A stretch of 64,000 bases of DNA, from positions 310,001 to 374,000 of the forward strand of contig NC_018318.1 in assembly GCF_000234665.1 (NCBI RefSeq), read 5' to 3'. Under the pieces are notes generated by a model. It was given only the letters and a program-made list of their open reading frames with translations. It was not told the DNA's origin and did no database searches. Shown here piece by piece: positions 19,869 through 29,702 of the stretch. Every line of letters begins with the position of its first letter. Within the stretch, counting starts at the first letter, position 1. This DNA comes from Leishmania mexicana MHOM/GT/2001/U1103 (taxonomy: Eukaryota > Euglenozoa > Kinetoplastea > Trypanosomatida > Trypanosomatidae). The translations under genes and the position numbers were made by a program.

Positions 19869-20345
19869 CCTCCTCCCTCTCTCACTGCATGCCTGTAGCT
19901 GCTTCGCGTTGCCGGCTCAAAGGTGCCCCCCTCCCCCTCACGCCTTCGCAATCGGGTTGGCCTCGAAGCTGATCTTGAAACCGTTTGGCTCGCCCTCGAT
20001 GAACATCTCCGTCGTCGTTGGCGCAATCTCCAGCTCGCACTTGAACTCGCCAGACTCCTCGTCTTTCTGCATGGTCGTGTTGCCGATGGCCTCGATCTTG
20101 CTGTCCTTGCCGAACGCCACCTTCACCATCATTTGGTAGTTGGTGGTGTCGTTGTAGAACGCCCACTTGTGCTCCTCGTCGTTCACGATGCGGAACAGCA
20201 GCCCGTTGCCGTTGTCCTTGAAGCACTTCACAACGGTGTTGCCGCTGTAGCCGGGCTGGCCGTTCTCGTACTTGATCTCAGACATGATTGTGGGTAGGGG
20301 GAGAGGGAGAGGGGTGTGTGGCGGGGATGTCGCTGATCGAGTGAA
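19869..20345. repeat. 477-bp exact direct repeat, copy 2
   Basis: Identical to 17149-17625. The break in identity 5' of the gene falls 60 bp before the ATG, so the two copies have different upstream splice regions and different distal 3' UTRs. Confidence 0.95.
19938..20285 (-). CDS. DUF1935-domain small kinetoplastid calpain-related protein, copy 2
   Basis: 115 residues from ATG 20285, identical in DNA and protein to the copy at 17218-17565. The frame stays open upstream to about 20546, but the first ATG is 20285. The shared block ends 60 bp upstream, which also argues against a longer protein. Single DUF1935 domain, no catalytic residues, no glycine 2. Upstream it has a TTCCTCAGGATTTTTCACTC stretch absent from copy 1, so the two mRNAs probably differ in 5' UTR and in the long 3' UTR. 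In Leishmania such 3' UTR differences often give stage-specific expression (known for other tandem families, inferred here). Confidence 0.92.
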   Translation of the reverse strand: MSEIKYENGQPGYSGNTVVKCFKDNGNGLLFRIVNDEEHKWAFYNDTTNYQMMVKVAFGKDSKIEAIGNTTMQKDEESGEFKCELEIAPTTTEMFIEGEPNGFKISFEANPIAKA

Positions 20346-21538
20346 AAATCCTGAGGAAGCTTCACGGTGTTTGTGGTCGTTGTGCGTGCGTGCGTGTTGC
20401 TCAGGGGACAAGGGCGTACGCAGGAGAGCAGGCGGAGGAAACAAAAAAACAGCAGCGAGGGGTAACATGAAGCGGTGCTCGCATGCAGAGGTCACGGAGT
20501 GGGCGCAAGCGTGTCGGCATGTCCACCACAAACCGCGCACGGGCAACTCCTCTCGGGCAGATCACGCAGGAAGGGTCGAGGGAGCGAGCGGCGAGAGGGA
20601 GAGCTGAGGTGTGTGTCTGTGTGTGTGTGTGGGTGGGAGAGAGCAACGATGTTGCATCCCCTCCAAGAGCATCACGGCCAAGTAACGCAGCAGAGTCAAG
20701 TAGTACTCACACAGGCCGCCCATCGACCGGTCCGAATGCACCACCCCAGTGAAGGTTCGACGGTACACCATTGCGGGAATAAAGAGGGTGCACGCAGAGT
20801 CCTTCGATGCACATCACCGGGGTCACCAGTAATTATGACGATGCTGGCGCTTGCCAAAGTGCGCGAGCCGCATCGCGAAGGAGCGCGCGGAGATGCTCTC
20901 GCAACCACATCAGAGCTCCACACTGCTGGCGTGGCAGTTCTTCAGTGCATCAACGAAGTCGCAAAGTTGGGTGACGTCCTGCTTGGCAGAAACGGCCTCG
21001 TGCTCGCGTACGCACGCGAAAGGCTGCGTCCTCCATGGCTAGTTGCCCAACTGCGGGTCCGGTGCCGCGCTGTGGTGGTGGTGGTGTGCGTCTGGGGAAG
21101 AGTGAAACTGAGGAGGGCACACCACGGCCGCAAAAACAGGAGGAGGTCGCAGCGTCCTACCCAAATATCATCCAAGCTTTTGCCGCACCCCTCCCGCCCC
21201 TCACACAATGGCGAGGCACGGGGATGAATGCATAAGAGGCAAAGCGTAGACGGCGCAGTGAGCACTTAGGCACGCACACGTGCACATCGCTTCTCATCAA
21301 TCCTACTCCGCGACTTGAACCTTGTCGTCTTCCCTCATACGCCTACGTTTACGTTGTCCCCATGAGTGACCAACACGCAGGCGAGAAGAGTCACTGCCGC
21401 CACCCCACCGTCACAGCCGCAAGCACCAGCACAGCCACGGTGGTGGAGAGGAGGAGGGGCGTTCGCATCAGCGGCATTAGCATCAGCGTCGCCAGGCGCC
21501 GTCCACTCGTTGCTTGCTTTGCTGCCGTCGGTGGAGTG
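20346..21538. other. Intergenic spacer (DUF1935 copy 2 5' side / mitochondrial protein 3' UTR)
   Basis: About 1.2 kb. It is less microsatellite-rich than other spacers, but no frame on either strand has recognisable protein features. The 250-codon plus-strand frame at 20475-21227 is mixed low-complexity and antisense to transcription. Confidence 0.55.
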
Positions 21539-24500
21539 CTACGGCATTGGTTTCAGGTTTAGTGTCTCCCGCAAGGATGGCGGAAGTTCCGCCATTAGGA
21601 TGGCGTGGTCCTCCCGCTCAGCCGCCTGCGTCATGTCATCCAACACCGTCGTCGTCTTCGCGTCCCATTCGTCGTCCGAAAGTGTAGTCGCGGGCGGTGG
21701 GCTTCGGATGAGCTGAACGCGTGCCAAGTTCTTCTTCGCCGACTCCGCATCTGCGAAAACAACAAGAAAGTACTGCGGGTATTGCTCCACCAGGTCGATC
21801 AAGTGGCGATGCTGCAGGCGTATCGTCTCGCGTGCGCCATACGGAAGGCGACCGAAGAGATCGATCGAGGTGCGCGACCGCCCTGGCGGCAGTTCAGCCG
21901 CCAGTATATGCAGCAACTCATCGACGGTGTAGCTGCTACGCAGCCGTCCGTCCGGCAGCGGCAGTCCAGGCCGCATCACCCGAATGTTATTCCGCTCACG
22001 AAACTCGAACAGCTGCACCTTTGTTGGCGCGTTTCGGAAGAGCCGGATTGGGTCTGTAGGGAGGAAGTCGGCGATTGCCGGTGGCAGCGCCTGTAGGAGG
22101 CTGCGCAGTCCAATGTGCTGTGTGGGGGGCAGATACCGCAGAATGGTGTCCAGTAACACCTCGGGGTCCGTGTATGGCGAGTTTGGGTTCGCGGTGAGCG
22201 CCATGCGACGGCGGATCTTCTGACTTGAGCGCCTCTGCCTCGAGGCGGTCTGCAGCCGTTGCTCGGGCGAGACACCACTGCGCTGCTGCATCATGGCATG
22301 CCCCTCGCACATGACAGCGAGGTCCGCTGAGGCCAACCAGTGCGGAAATCCATTCGCGTCAAGTGCGCCGATGCCCTTACCGAGCAACATCGCCGTGGAC
22401 ACTGCGTCGTCCTCCGCGTCGGTGGATATCGGCGGCACTTCAATGGCAAACCCAAAGCCGCGGCGCGTCGGCGAGGGTGGCGGGTACAGCGTGCCCGCTG
22501 TACCCGACGCCGAGGACGCCGCAGACGGGGTGATAGCCTCGTGCGACACCTCGTGTGTGGGCTCCTGCGTAACAGCGCCTGCAAGCGTCGGTGCCGATGA
22601 GCGTGGCATCGCCGCCGGCGGTGTGACGGTTGTGGTGCCGGAGAAGCGGCGGTTGGTATTTGGCACGACAGACAGCCGAAACACACGCTCGTGCTGATAC
22701 AAAAACCTTCGCAGCGTTCCAAAGTAGGCGATGATGCTTCGTTTTGCACCATCGCTGATCCGATGCGCTAGCCCGGCCTCCATCTCCGACACGTACACGA
22801 GCCCGCGGGTCTGCAGAAGGCGCTGCACCTCCGCCAACTCACGCGGCAGCGGTGTCGTTTCCGCACGCAGCGAGCGCACCGGCGGAAAGCTGAGGCAGAT
22901 GGCGCCGTCGTTCTGTGACGTGAACTGCATTCGGTGCTGCTGCTGGGCAAAGTACAGCAAGGTGGAGCGCTGGCGCAGCGGCAGAAGCGCTGCTTTCACC
23001 GCCGGCGGGGCATGCTCGACGACAGCGTACAGGGGGATCCATTGAAATGGCCGAGGGAAGCGCGGCAGAAACGAGAAGAACAAGTACGGATTCGGCTCGT
23101 AGGCAGCGATGTACTGATGCACCGCGTCGTCACTGTGTGGCGCCAGAGCGGAAGTCCCAGACGCTGCTGGCTCTTCGTCGTCGTCGAAGTCACCACCGTT
23201 GTTGCCGTCATGCGCTGATGCTTGTGCGTCCTCATCAACGCAAACACTCGCAGTGCGTTCCCTCTGAGCGAAGCCCTCGCCGTCCTTTCCGCCATAAAAC
23301 CGCACGTACGTCTTGTCCGCCAGCTCCACCATCTCCAGCGCCATCGTCTCGCCAAATACGCAGCGCACGTGCTCGAACGTATACCCGGTCGGCAGCTGCT
23401 TCAGCAACGCCTCCACTGGCACAAAGTGCGTTGGCAACATGGCCGCCAGCGCTAATGGACTGAACGACGTGGCAGCTCTGTGACGGCGCGTTGCCGCGAC
23501 CGGCAACGCCGGCGGCGGTGGAGGCTTGAACGCATCACCAAAATAGGACAGGTAGGTGTCTGGGCCGCAGAGACACTCCCTTCTGGATGGCGCGACGAAG
23601 GTCTTCTTGACCTCAGACCAACGCCGCCAAAGCTCCGCGAACCTCTCAGGAACCTGTGGGGGTGCCGAGGCGCTGTTCGCCAGCCGGCGAGTCACCATCG
23701 GCGGGCAGCACATATCTGCGTAGCTGAAGCCAGCCCCGCCGCCCGCGGCACTCCCGGCATCGCTGGGACTCTGTGCGGCGCCATAGCTCACCGTCGAAAG
23801 GTTGCTCTCGAATTGCCCGCGCTTTTCAGGTGTCAAAGGCGCGTACAGCGCCGCAAACGCGCGCCCGGCTTCTTCGGCCGACGATGCAACGGTGACGTAC
23901 AGGTTATCGAAAGACATGTAGACGCCGTGCGCCCGCACACTGCCGCGGCCCTTGATGGAGGACAGCAGCTCATCCGCCAAATTCTCTCCGGCGATACCCT
24001 GAAGAAGCCCCGACAGCGCCTGTGAAGTATCCTGCACATAATTTCGCCGCCACTGCATATTCAAGGACGTTTCTCTTGATGGCGCTGAGAGAGCCGCCGC
24101 ATTCATGGGAGAGGGCCGCGCACATCCTCGATGGCTGGCCCTCGTTTTCTTCGCAGAGCTCTCCGGCGCTGCCACGGCTGTTGATGTCGTCTTGCTCGCG
24201 GCGTTGATGACATTCCACGGCGACTCGAAGAGCACTGGAGCCGTGGCGTCGTCGATTGTGAAGAGCAAGTAGAGCGACCTTACTGGGATGCACACGGGTG
24301 CCCGCGGGATGCACTCCACCAAGCGTTCCAGCAGCTCGTTGTTTCTTGCGTGAGCCGCTGACCGGATCGAGGATGGCGAACACGCGGGCGATGACACGAG
24401 AGGCTCGCGAGGAGGCGGGGGCTGGTACTGCCGTTCCGGTGGAAGATGTGAGGTGCGGTTCACAGCAGAGGTGCTGAGCAGACGCTGTGGCGCGGAAAAC

Positions 24501-24595
24501 GGCGGCGAAGAGCGTCGCAGATGTGTTGCTGGACGCCACCGAGTGGCGCCAATCCGTCGGGTTGGCTGTCGTGCTCGTAGCAGCGGGGTGCGCAT
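21539..24595 (-). CDS. Predicted mitochondrial protein with recurring helical modules, function unknown
   Basis: 1018 residues from ATG 24595, the first ATG in frame. The N-terminus (MRTPLLRARQPTRRIGATRW) is Arg-rich with no acidic residues in the first 50, like a mitochondrial presequence. Recurring modules of about 55-75 residues can be seen at about 86-145, 380-435, 515-572, 812-868 and 891-965. Each has a leucine-rich helix, an LPP/LPxG or PP turn, a second helix, then a hydrophobic strand-like stretch such as VQLFEFRE or YFLVVFAD. Ser/Pro-rich linkers separate them, including an acidic one at 453-490. The arrangement suggests a repeated small winged-helix-like fold as in kinetoplastid mitochondrial RNA-processing or ribosome-assembly proteins, but I do not recognise a named family and no catalytic motif is visible. 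The gene is not obviously related to its neighbours. Confidence 0.8.
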   Translation of the reverse strand: MRTPLLRARQPTRRIGATRWRPATHLRRSSPPFSAPQRLLSTSAVNRTSHLPPERQYQPPPPREPLVSSPACSPSSIRSAAHARNNELLERLVECIPRAPVCIPVRSLYLLFTIDDATAPVLFESPWNVINAASKTTSTAVAAPESSAKKTRASHRGCARPSPMNAAALSAPSRETSLNMQWRRNYVQDTSQALSGLLQGIAGENLADELLSSIKGRGSVRAHGVYMSFDNLYVTVASSAEEAGRAFAALYAPLTPEKRGQFESNLSTVSYGAAQSPSDAGSAAGGGAGFSYADMCCPPMVTRRLANSASAPPQVPERFAELWRRWSEVKKTFVAPSRRECLCGPDTYLSYFGDAFKPPPPPALPVAATRRHRAATSFSPLALAAMLPTHFVPVEALLKQLPTGYTFEHVRCVFGETMALEMVELADKTYVRFYGGKDGEGFAQRERTASVCVDEDAQASAHDGNNGGDFDDDEEPAASGTSALAPHSDDAVHQYIAAYEPNPYLFFSFLPRFPRPFQWIPLYAVVEHAPPAVKAALLPLRQRSTLLYFAQQQHRMQFTSQNDGAICLSFPPVRSLRAETTPLPRELAEVQRLLQTRGLVYVSEMEAGLAHRISDGAKRSIIAYFGTLRRFLYQHERVFRLSVVPNTNRRFSGTTTVTPPAAMPRSSAPTLAGAVTQEPTHEVSHEAITPSAASSASGTAGTLYPPPSPTRRGFGFAIEVPPISTDAEDDAVSTAMLLGKGIGALDANGFPHWLASADLAVMCEGHAMMQQRSGVSPEQRLQTASRQRRSSQKIRRRMALTANPNSPYTDPEVLLDTILRYLPPTQHIGLRSLLQALPPAIADFLPTDPIRLFRNAPTKVQLFEFRERNNIRVMRPGLPLPDGRLRSSYTVDELLHILAAELPPGRSRTSIDLFGRLPYGARETIRLQHRHLIDLVEQYPQYFLVVFADAESAKKNLARVQLIRSPPPATTLSDDEWDAKTTTVLDDMTQAAEREDHAILMAELPPSLRETLNLKPMP

Positions 24596-25414
24596 GATGA
24601 GGTGCTGCGCATGTTTGTTCGACCACCGCGCACGTGTTATCCGCACGCGACTCAAGGATAGATGGGGGGCGGGGGCGGGCCAACACACACACACACACAA
24701 AATGGGCAGCACTTTGGACGACAACGGCGCGCACGTGCGCACACACCAGCGTGGTGCTGACGTAAAGGTGATGGGGGAGAGGGGGAGGGGTTACAGTAAC
24801 TCTGGCCTTCTTCCGCTTCGTGCATAGAGAAGCGGGAAGAGAGCTGAGCTACGCACGCAGAGAGAAATCGCCCTCAGCAGCGACAACGTTGCATGGTTTT
24901 CCATTCAATGCAGCTGGAGGTGGAGAGGCGCACCACGCCGCGTACGTGACAGTGCGCAGGTGTATGCGTGCGATGCTGTGTGTGTGTGTGCGGACACCTT
25001 GATGCACATCTCCCACCACCACCACCACTATCCACCACCGCCGACCTGCTCGCCACTTTTTTTTCTTACTGGTATTGTCGACGCGTATTCGCGTACTTTC
25101 AGTTCCCCCCCCCTGCGTGAGGGGCGCACGAGGGCTTGCGTGTTGATCTGTGCCCATGTACGCATGCGCAAGGTCTGTCGCACATGCGAGAGGCAACGGT
25201 GTGTGCGTGTGCATGTGTGAGTGGGGGGGGGGGGCAAAGGAAGAGAGAAAGGAATCACGCGTGCGACTTGGACAGCAACATACGGGCACAGCACTTCCTC
25301 CTGCCAACAGACGCGCCTCGTGGCACAGGGAGAGAGGGAGGGGGTGGTGATGGTGATGGTGGTGGTGGTGGTGAACGCTTCCGCGGCGACCCGTTGGTGC
25401 GGGCGCGCACCTCC
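24596..25414. other. Intergenic spacer
   Basis: About 0.8 kb with no gene. It contains a (CA)n run at 24684-24699, a GT run at 24976-24991, a G-run at 25221-25233 and a (GGT)n run at 25356-25371. Confidence 0.6.
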
Positions 25415-28400
25415 TTAGGGTACGCGCGGCATCGCCTGCGCCTCCTCCTCGCACTCTTCGCTGACCTTCTTTAGTCCTTCCAGAACGTGCTCCAGCCGCG
25501 TTGCGAAGCGTTGCAGTAGCTTGTTCTGCGTGTAGGCGACACGGATGGCGTCGACAAGCGACTGCGCAATCGGGTTCACCTCCATCAACGCTGACGTGTC
25601 CTCGTAGAGGTACCGCTCCAGCTCCTGCTCTACCTCACGGTGCAGCCGAGACACAGCAGATGGCAGGGAGAGAAGGACGGCCTCATCGGTGTGGCTCACG
25701 ACGCGGTTGCAGACGCCCGCCGTGCTCACCTTTCGCAGCTGCTGATACTCCTCCTCTGTTAGGATGGGGGCAAGCAGAGTTGAATTTTGGGACTGTGCCG
25801 CCGCCGTGTCGCCGGTCATGGGTGCCTGCTCTTGCTGTGGCGCGGATGACGACGATGGAAAGGCGGGCGTCGGCCAAATCTCTGCACCGGTGCTCCCTCG
25901 TACCTGTGCATCGACGGTGCACACCTCTTCCTCCTCAATGGGGTTGGTGAGGGTGTGCGGCAGTGCGGGGGGTGCGGGAAGCAGCCAGCCGGCCTGCACC
26001 ACGCCGCGCAGCCGAGCACAGCGGAAGGGTAGCACGTCCGTGATGTAAGCCTGCAGTGCTGCGTATGAGGCATCCGCTGGAAGCTGTGATGCCTGACTAT
26101 GAACCGCCCCAGCGCCGACCGAATGGCGCGGCCGCGATGGCGGGAGTTTTGGAGGAGAGGGCTGCGTGGAATGTCGCTGTCGCTGCTCTTCTGTGAATCC
26201 CATCTTCACGCCCCCATCACCCTCCTCACCTGCGACGCTGTCCTCGAGGGCTTGCTCGTCGTCGCTGAACGCGCTGCCAGTTTCGGACGGCGCGGATGCC
26301 TCGCTGTCGGCAGCCTCGTCGTCGCCGTTGTTGAGCTGCGCTAGGGTGTCTGCTGCAGCACCCTCTGGGGCGCTCTTGGCCACCGCTACGCGACCTTTCC
26401 GCCTGCCGGCCGTAGTGGCTCGCTCTGCGGTCGCACTACGTGTGCGTTTCTGCGATCCCACCACTGCCGCAGCGGACCGGGGCGGGCACCGCGAAGGCGA
26501 GGCCGCATCAGCAGCTACTGGTGGTGGGGCGGCGGAGCTCATCGTCCCGAGCACTTCTGCCGCCGCTTTGTGCACCGCAACTTCGGCTGCCCGCCACGCT
26601 GCCGGGTCCACACTTGGGAGCGGCCGTAGCTGCACCGTGAAGGCGCTCCGAGGAGGGCGACCCAGCAGACATGAAGAGAGAGAACTTGCACCAAGGTGTA
26701 CGTCTGCCTCCGTGAGGTTAGCGTGGCCAGTGAAGTCCCCTGCCGCCCCCTCCTCCCACATTGGCGCCTCAGCGATGCCGGCTTCCTCGCCGCGGCTGTA
26801 AAAGGCAAACACAGCGCGCTGCAGTGCCACCGCGGCACCCGCTACCAAGGCGAGGTAGCGGTTGGCTGCCTGCTGATACGGAACATTTGCCTGCTGCTCT
26901 TGCCGTAGCAGGCGTGCGAGGCAGGCGCGTCGGTGCACCTCAGCGTCGTGCGCGAACCAGGCGTTCGGCGTCGCCAGCGCTGTCAGCCGCTCCTGGGCAG
27001 TGGCTGTGGACCCCGCCGGCGGTGGTGAAGGGGGGACATCCAGGGTAAGTGACCCCGAATCGCCACATGCGGTGGCGGCGATCTCGGCGGAAGAGCCGTG
27101 GGACGATGGCGGGACCGGCGGCGGCGACAGCTGTGACGGCAGCAGCGACACCGAGTGCCCGCCGTCCCGGCCTTTAGCAGTGCTCAACGCCTGCTGCGAC
27201 GGCGCAGGAGCCGCACCGGCGTCATCTGCGGCTGCAGTGTGAAGAAGAGCATAGCGGTCAAAGGAGGCCACAAAAGGATGCACGTGGTGTGAGGCCGCCG
27301 TCGTCGAGGCACCTCCAGCGACAGCGCTGCCGCCTTCGTCGACAGTGGCCTCTGTCACTTTCCGTCCACCCCCGCGAGTGGCGCGCGTCGTAGGCGACGG
27401 CGCAGGGGACGACTCGCTCAGCAGGTGGAGCTGCTGTGACTGAACAGCGTCCAGCAGCCGCTGTCGCCGCTGCCGCAGAACCCCGACGGTGATGCGGTGG
27501 TACTCTGCGCACACCTCCTCCACGGAGGGCACCCACCGCTCGCCTTTCCCTCGACCTTCCTCATCATCACCCTCTGGCCACCGCCAGCGATCCACAGTCA
27601 CGACGGGGTTCCCGAACCGTGCCCACAGCTGCACCAGGTAGCAGGACGAAGCGTACGTGAAGCGTGTCGACGGCGGCGGTGGTGGAACGATCGCATCGTA
27701 CTCGCTCTCTGTGAAGGTGAAGAACGCCAGCGACGGCGACGAAGCTGACGTTAGCTTGCCTGATGCCGCAGATAGTAAGGAGCAGCCACAACCGTGGACG
27801 GTGCTCTCCTCGCGCGTGTCCTCGACTTCCGTGCGCACAAGGACGTTGGAGGAGGCAGCGGACGCAAAGGCTGGCAAGGACGCGGTGGAGCGCGTGCTGT
27901 CGAAGCACATGCGCAGTCCACTGGCGTACAAGCAATCTGCGTCAGACCGCTCCAGGCCGATCGGCAGCGGTGCGGCCTGCACTCGAGCAGGTTGCGTGAC
28001 CAGCTCCGCCCATACGGCACGGGCCAGAGCGTTGACCTGCGCCACGTGGTCTGCGCGCTCCCAACGCTGCCCGACGCTCCAGTTCGCAGATGGGGACGGC
28101 GACGAGGTGGATGGCACGGCGCGTCGGTGCGTCACCTCTATGAGTCGCCAGGAGCGACGGACGTGCGGCACCGAGATGGCTCCACTGCTACCGACACTTC
28201 TGTGACATATACCCACCGCACCTCCACGCGTCGCAGACGACGACGATGACGCGCCCCAGCAGAGCACGGCGTCCTGCAGAGCCGTGGCGACCGCCGACGT
28301 TGACAGCGCAGCATTCATGTGAGTCGGCGATGTCAACGCCGTGGCCGACAGCGCGCCCTGTCCGAACATGTCCGGCAGGCGCGAGAGGGCCACACCTCCG

Positions 28401-28669
28401 ACCCTGTAGTCGGTGGCCGATATACCCTCAGAAGATGAATACAGTTGCGGCAGTGCAACGCCGTCGCGTAGCGCAAAACGGCGCTGGTCCTCGAGGAGCG
28501 ACTGCACCTGGGTCCTATTTGTGCGGCGTCGGCCCGGAAAAGAGTCTGCAGCAGCATCCGTGGCGGCGGCCTTGGGGCGGCCAGCTCGGAGACTCTCAGA
28601 CGACTGTGAACCCCCTTTAAGCTCCGTCGCTAAGAGCGAGGCAGCCACATCGCTGCTGCCGCGCTCCAT
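25415..28669 (-). CDS. Candidate divergent DMAP1/SWC4 (EAF2)-like chromatin protein
   Basis: 1084 residues from ATG 28669. Most of it is Ser/Ala/Pro-rich, but five islands fall in the order seen in DMAP1/SWC4. They are: an N-terminal VQSLLEDQRRFALRDGVALP (about 54-73); FTFTESEYDAIV (about 315); a SANT-like helix pair with WARFGNPVVTVDRWRW and then PSVEEVCAEYHRITVGVL (about 338-400); a Trp/His-Arg-rich WFAHDAEVHRRACLARLLRQ (about 568) resembling the DMAP1 stretch that follows its SANT domain; and a C-terminal coiled coil (about 1000-1075). In yeast and animals this protein is shared by the NuA4 acetyltransferase and SWR1 H2A.Z-exchange complexes. Large linkers with basic nuclear-type patches separate the islands. 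The gene is real; the family assignment is by pattern and needs a profile search. Transcription-related neighbours (RTF1-like, CSB) lie nearby. Confidence 0.6.
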   Translation of the reverse strand: MERGSSDVAASLLATELKGGSQSSESLRAGRPKAAATDAAADSFPGRRRTNRTQVQSLLEDQRRFALRDGVALPQLYSSSEGISATDYRVGGVALSRLPDMFGQGALSATALTSPTHMNAALSTSAVATALQDAVLCWGASSSSSATRGGAVGICHRSVGSSGAISVPHVRRSWRLIEVTHRRAVPSTSSPSPSANWSVGQRWERADHVAQVNALARAVWAELVTQPARVQAAPLPIGLERSDADCLYASGLRMCFDSTRSTASLPAFASAASSNVLVRTEVEDTREESTVHGCGCSLLSAASGKLTSASSPSLAFFTFTESEYDAIVPPPPPSTRFTYASSCYLVQLWARFGNPVVTVDRWRWPEGDDEEGRGKGERWVPSVEEVCAEYHRITVGVLRQRRQRLLDAVQSQQLHLLSESSPAPSPTTRATRGGGRKVTEATVDEGGSAVAGGASTTAASHHVHPFVASFDRYALLHTAAADDAGAAPAPSQQALSTAKGRDGGHSVSLLPSQLSPPPVPPSSHGSSAEIAATACGDSGSLTLDVPPSPPPAGSTATAQERLTALATPNAWFAHDAEVHRRACLARLLRQEQQANVPYQQAANRYLALVAGAAVALQRAVFAFYSRGEEAGIAEAPMWEEGAAGDFTGHANLTEADVHLGASSLSSCLLGRPPRSAFTVQLRPLPSVDPAAWRAAEVAVHKAAAEVLGTMSSAAPPPVAADAASPSRCPPRSAAAVVGSQKRTRSATAERATTAGRRKGRVAVAKSAPEGAAADTLAQLNNGDDEAADSEASAPSETGSAFSDDEQALEDSVAGEEGDGGVKMGFTEEQRQRHSTQPSPPKLPPSRPRHSVGAGAVHSQASQLPADASYAALQAYITDVLPFRCARLRGVVQAGWLLPAPPALPHTLTNPIEEEEVCTVDAQVRGSTGAEIWPTPAFPSSSSAPQQEQAPMTGDTAAAQSQNSTLLAPILTEEEYQQLRKVSTAGVCNRVVSHTDEAVLLSLPSAVSRLHREVEQELERYLYEDTSALMEVNPIAQSLVDAIRVAYTQNKLLQRFATRLEHVLEGLKKVSEECEEEAQAMPRVP

Positions 28670-28714
28670 AACTCGGACCCTCTCGCGCGGGGAACCGGCG
28701 CTGCTGCTGGCGGA

Positions 28715-28749
28715 CTCAAGAAGGAAGAGCGAGAGGGTGAGGGTGAGGT
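28715..28749 (-). promoter_or_regulatory. Candidate spliced-leader acceptor of the DMAP1-like gene
   Basis: On the minus strand CACCCTCACCCTCTCGCTC runs into TTCCTTCTTGAG, with the AG at 28716-28715. The implied 5' UTR is about 45 nt. Confidence 0.55.
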
Positions 28750-29702
28750 GTGCGGGGCGCCCAGTGCCTTACCAGTAGCTTCGAGGAGATTTGTGTGTAT
28801 GTGTGTATGTGTGTATGTGTGCGTGTGTGCGTGTGTGCGTGGGTGGGCGGAGGGCGGAGGGATGTCCGCGGAGAAAGAGGTGGAAGTTGCGCACGGGGAA
28901 GAGAGAGACAGACAGACAGAGGTAAGAAAAAGGCGATGCCCACAACGGCTAAACTGATTCGCTTTGTGGCCACACACGCGTGTGTGCGCCGGTGACCCAC
29001 CCGCCCCTCCTCCTCCCCACCACCACCACCACCACCATCAGGGTCCACATCGCACAACCTTTTAGAAGCGGCGCGTCACACCGAGGCACCTTTTGGGCCA
29101 TAAAAAGAACAACGCCCTGCTGCGTTGGCCAAGCCTTGCCTGTCGATTGCAAGGTCTCCTCCTCTTCTCCCGCCTTCCCTTCCCTTCCGCAGCTGCTGCT
29201 GTCGTCACGTGCGACCTTCTCAAAGGCCAGTTCACCGAATGCGCGCGGGCTGTCCGGCAGCTGAGAAGGCGCGCGCGCGGTTCTCCGTCTCCTGCCTGCA
29301 AGTCTTGCTGACGCTCTTCTTGAGCCTTTTCGCTTTCCCCATTCTTTATATGCAGTCTCGGGTCTCCCCACCACCACCACCACCACCACCACACATACTG
29401 GTGCCCCCTCCGGCGAAATCTCGAGGACCCACGCACACACACGCAGACAGAAAGCTCATTCTTTGCTCCTGCCTCCTGACACGCAACGACGCCCTTACGA
29501 CACATACGTACACCGCAGAACAGAGTCAGAGAGGCACTACACAACCCAACAGACGCGAGAGAGGCGCATACAAGCTCAGAGCCGCGAGAGGGAAGGGGTG
29601 CAGACACACGCACACCCTGCACAGGCAGTCACAGCGCTTGAAGGGCCAAACAGCCCATGACGGCGCTGCTGTTGCAGCGCTCAGATATCAACGGCGCGCG
29701 CG
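28750..29702. other. Intergenic spacer
   Basis: About 0.95 kb with no gene. It holds a GTGTATGT-type repeat at 28793-28840, a (CCA)n run at 29020-29038 and another at 29368-29392, plus pyrimidine-rich stretches on the plus strand near 29160-29190. Confidence 0.6.
28793..28840. repeat. TGTGTATG/TGTGCG degenerate microsatellite
   Basis: Imperfect GT-based tandem repeat 5' of the DMAP1-like gene. Confidence 0.75.

Noticed and set aside
17218..20285. DUF1935 genes as active calpain proteases
   Set aside because: The proteins are only 115 residues and lack the Cys-His-Asn catalytic domain.
20475..21227. 250-codon plus-strand frame in a spacer
   Set aside because: No recognisable domain, opposite to the transcription direction, and interleaved with equally long frames on the other strand.
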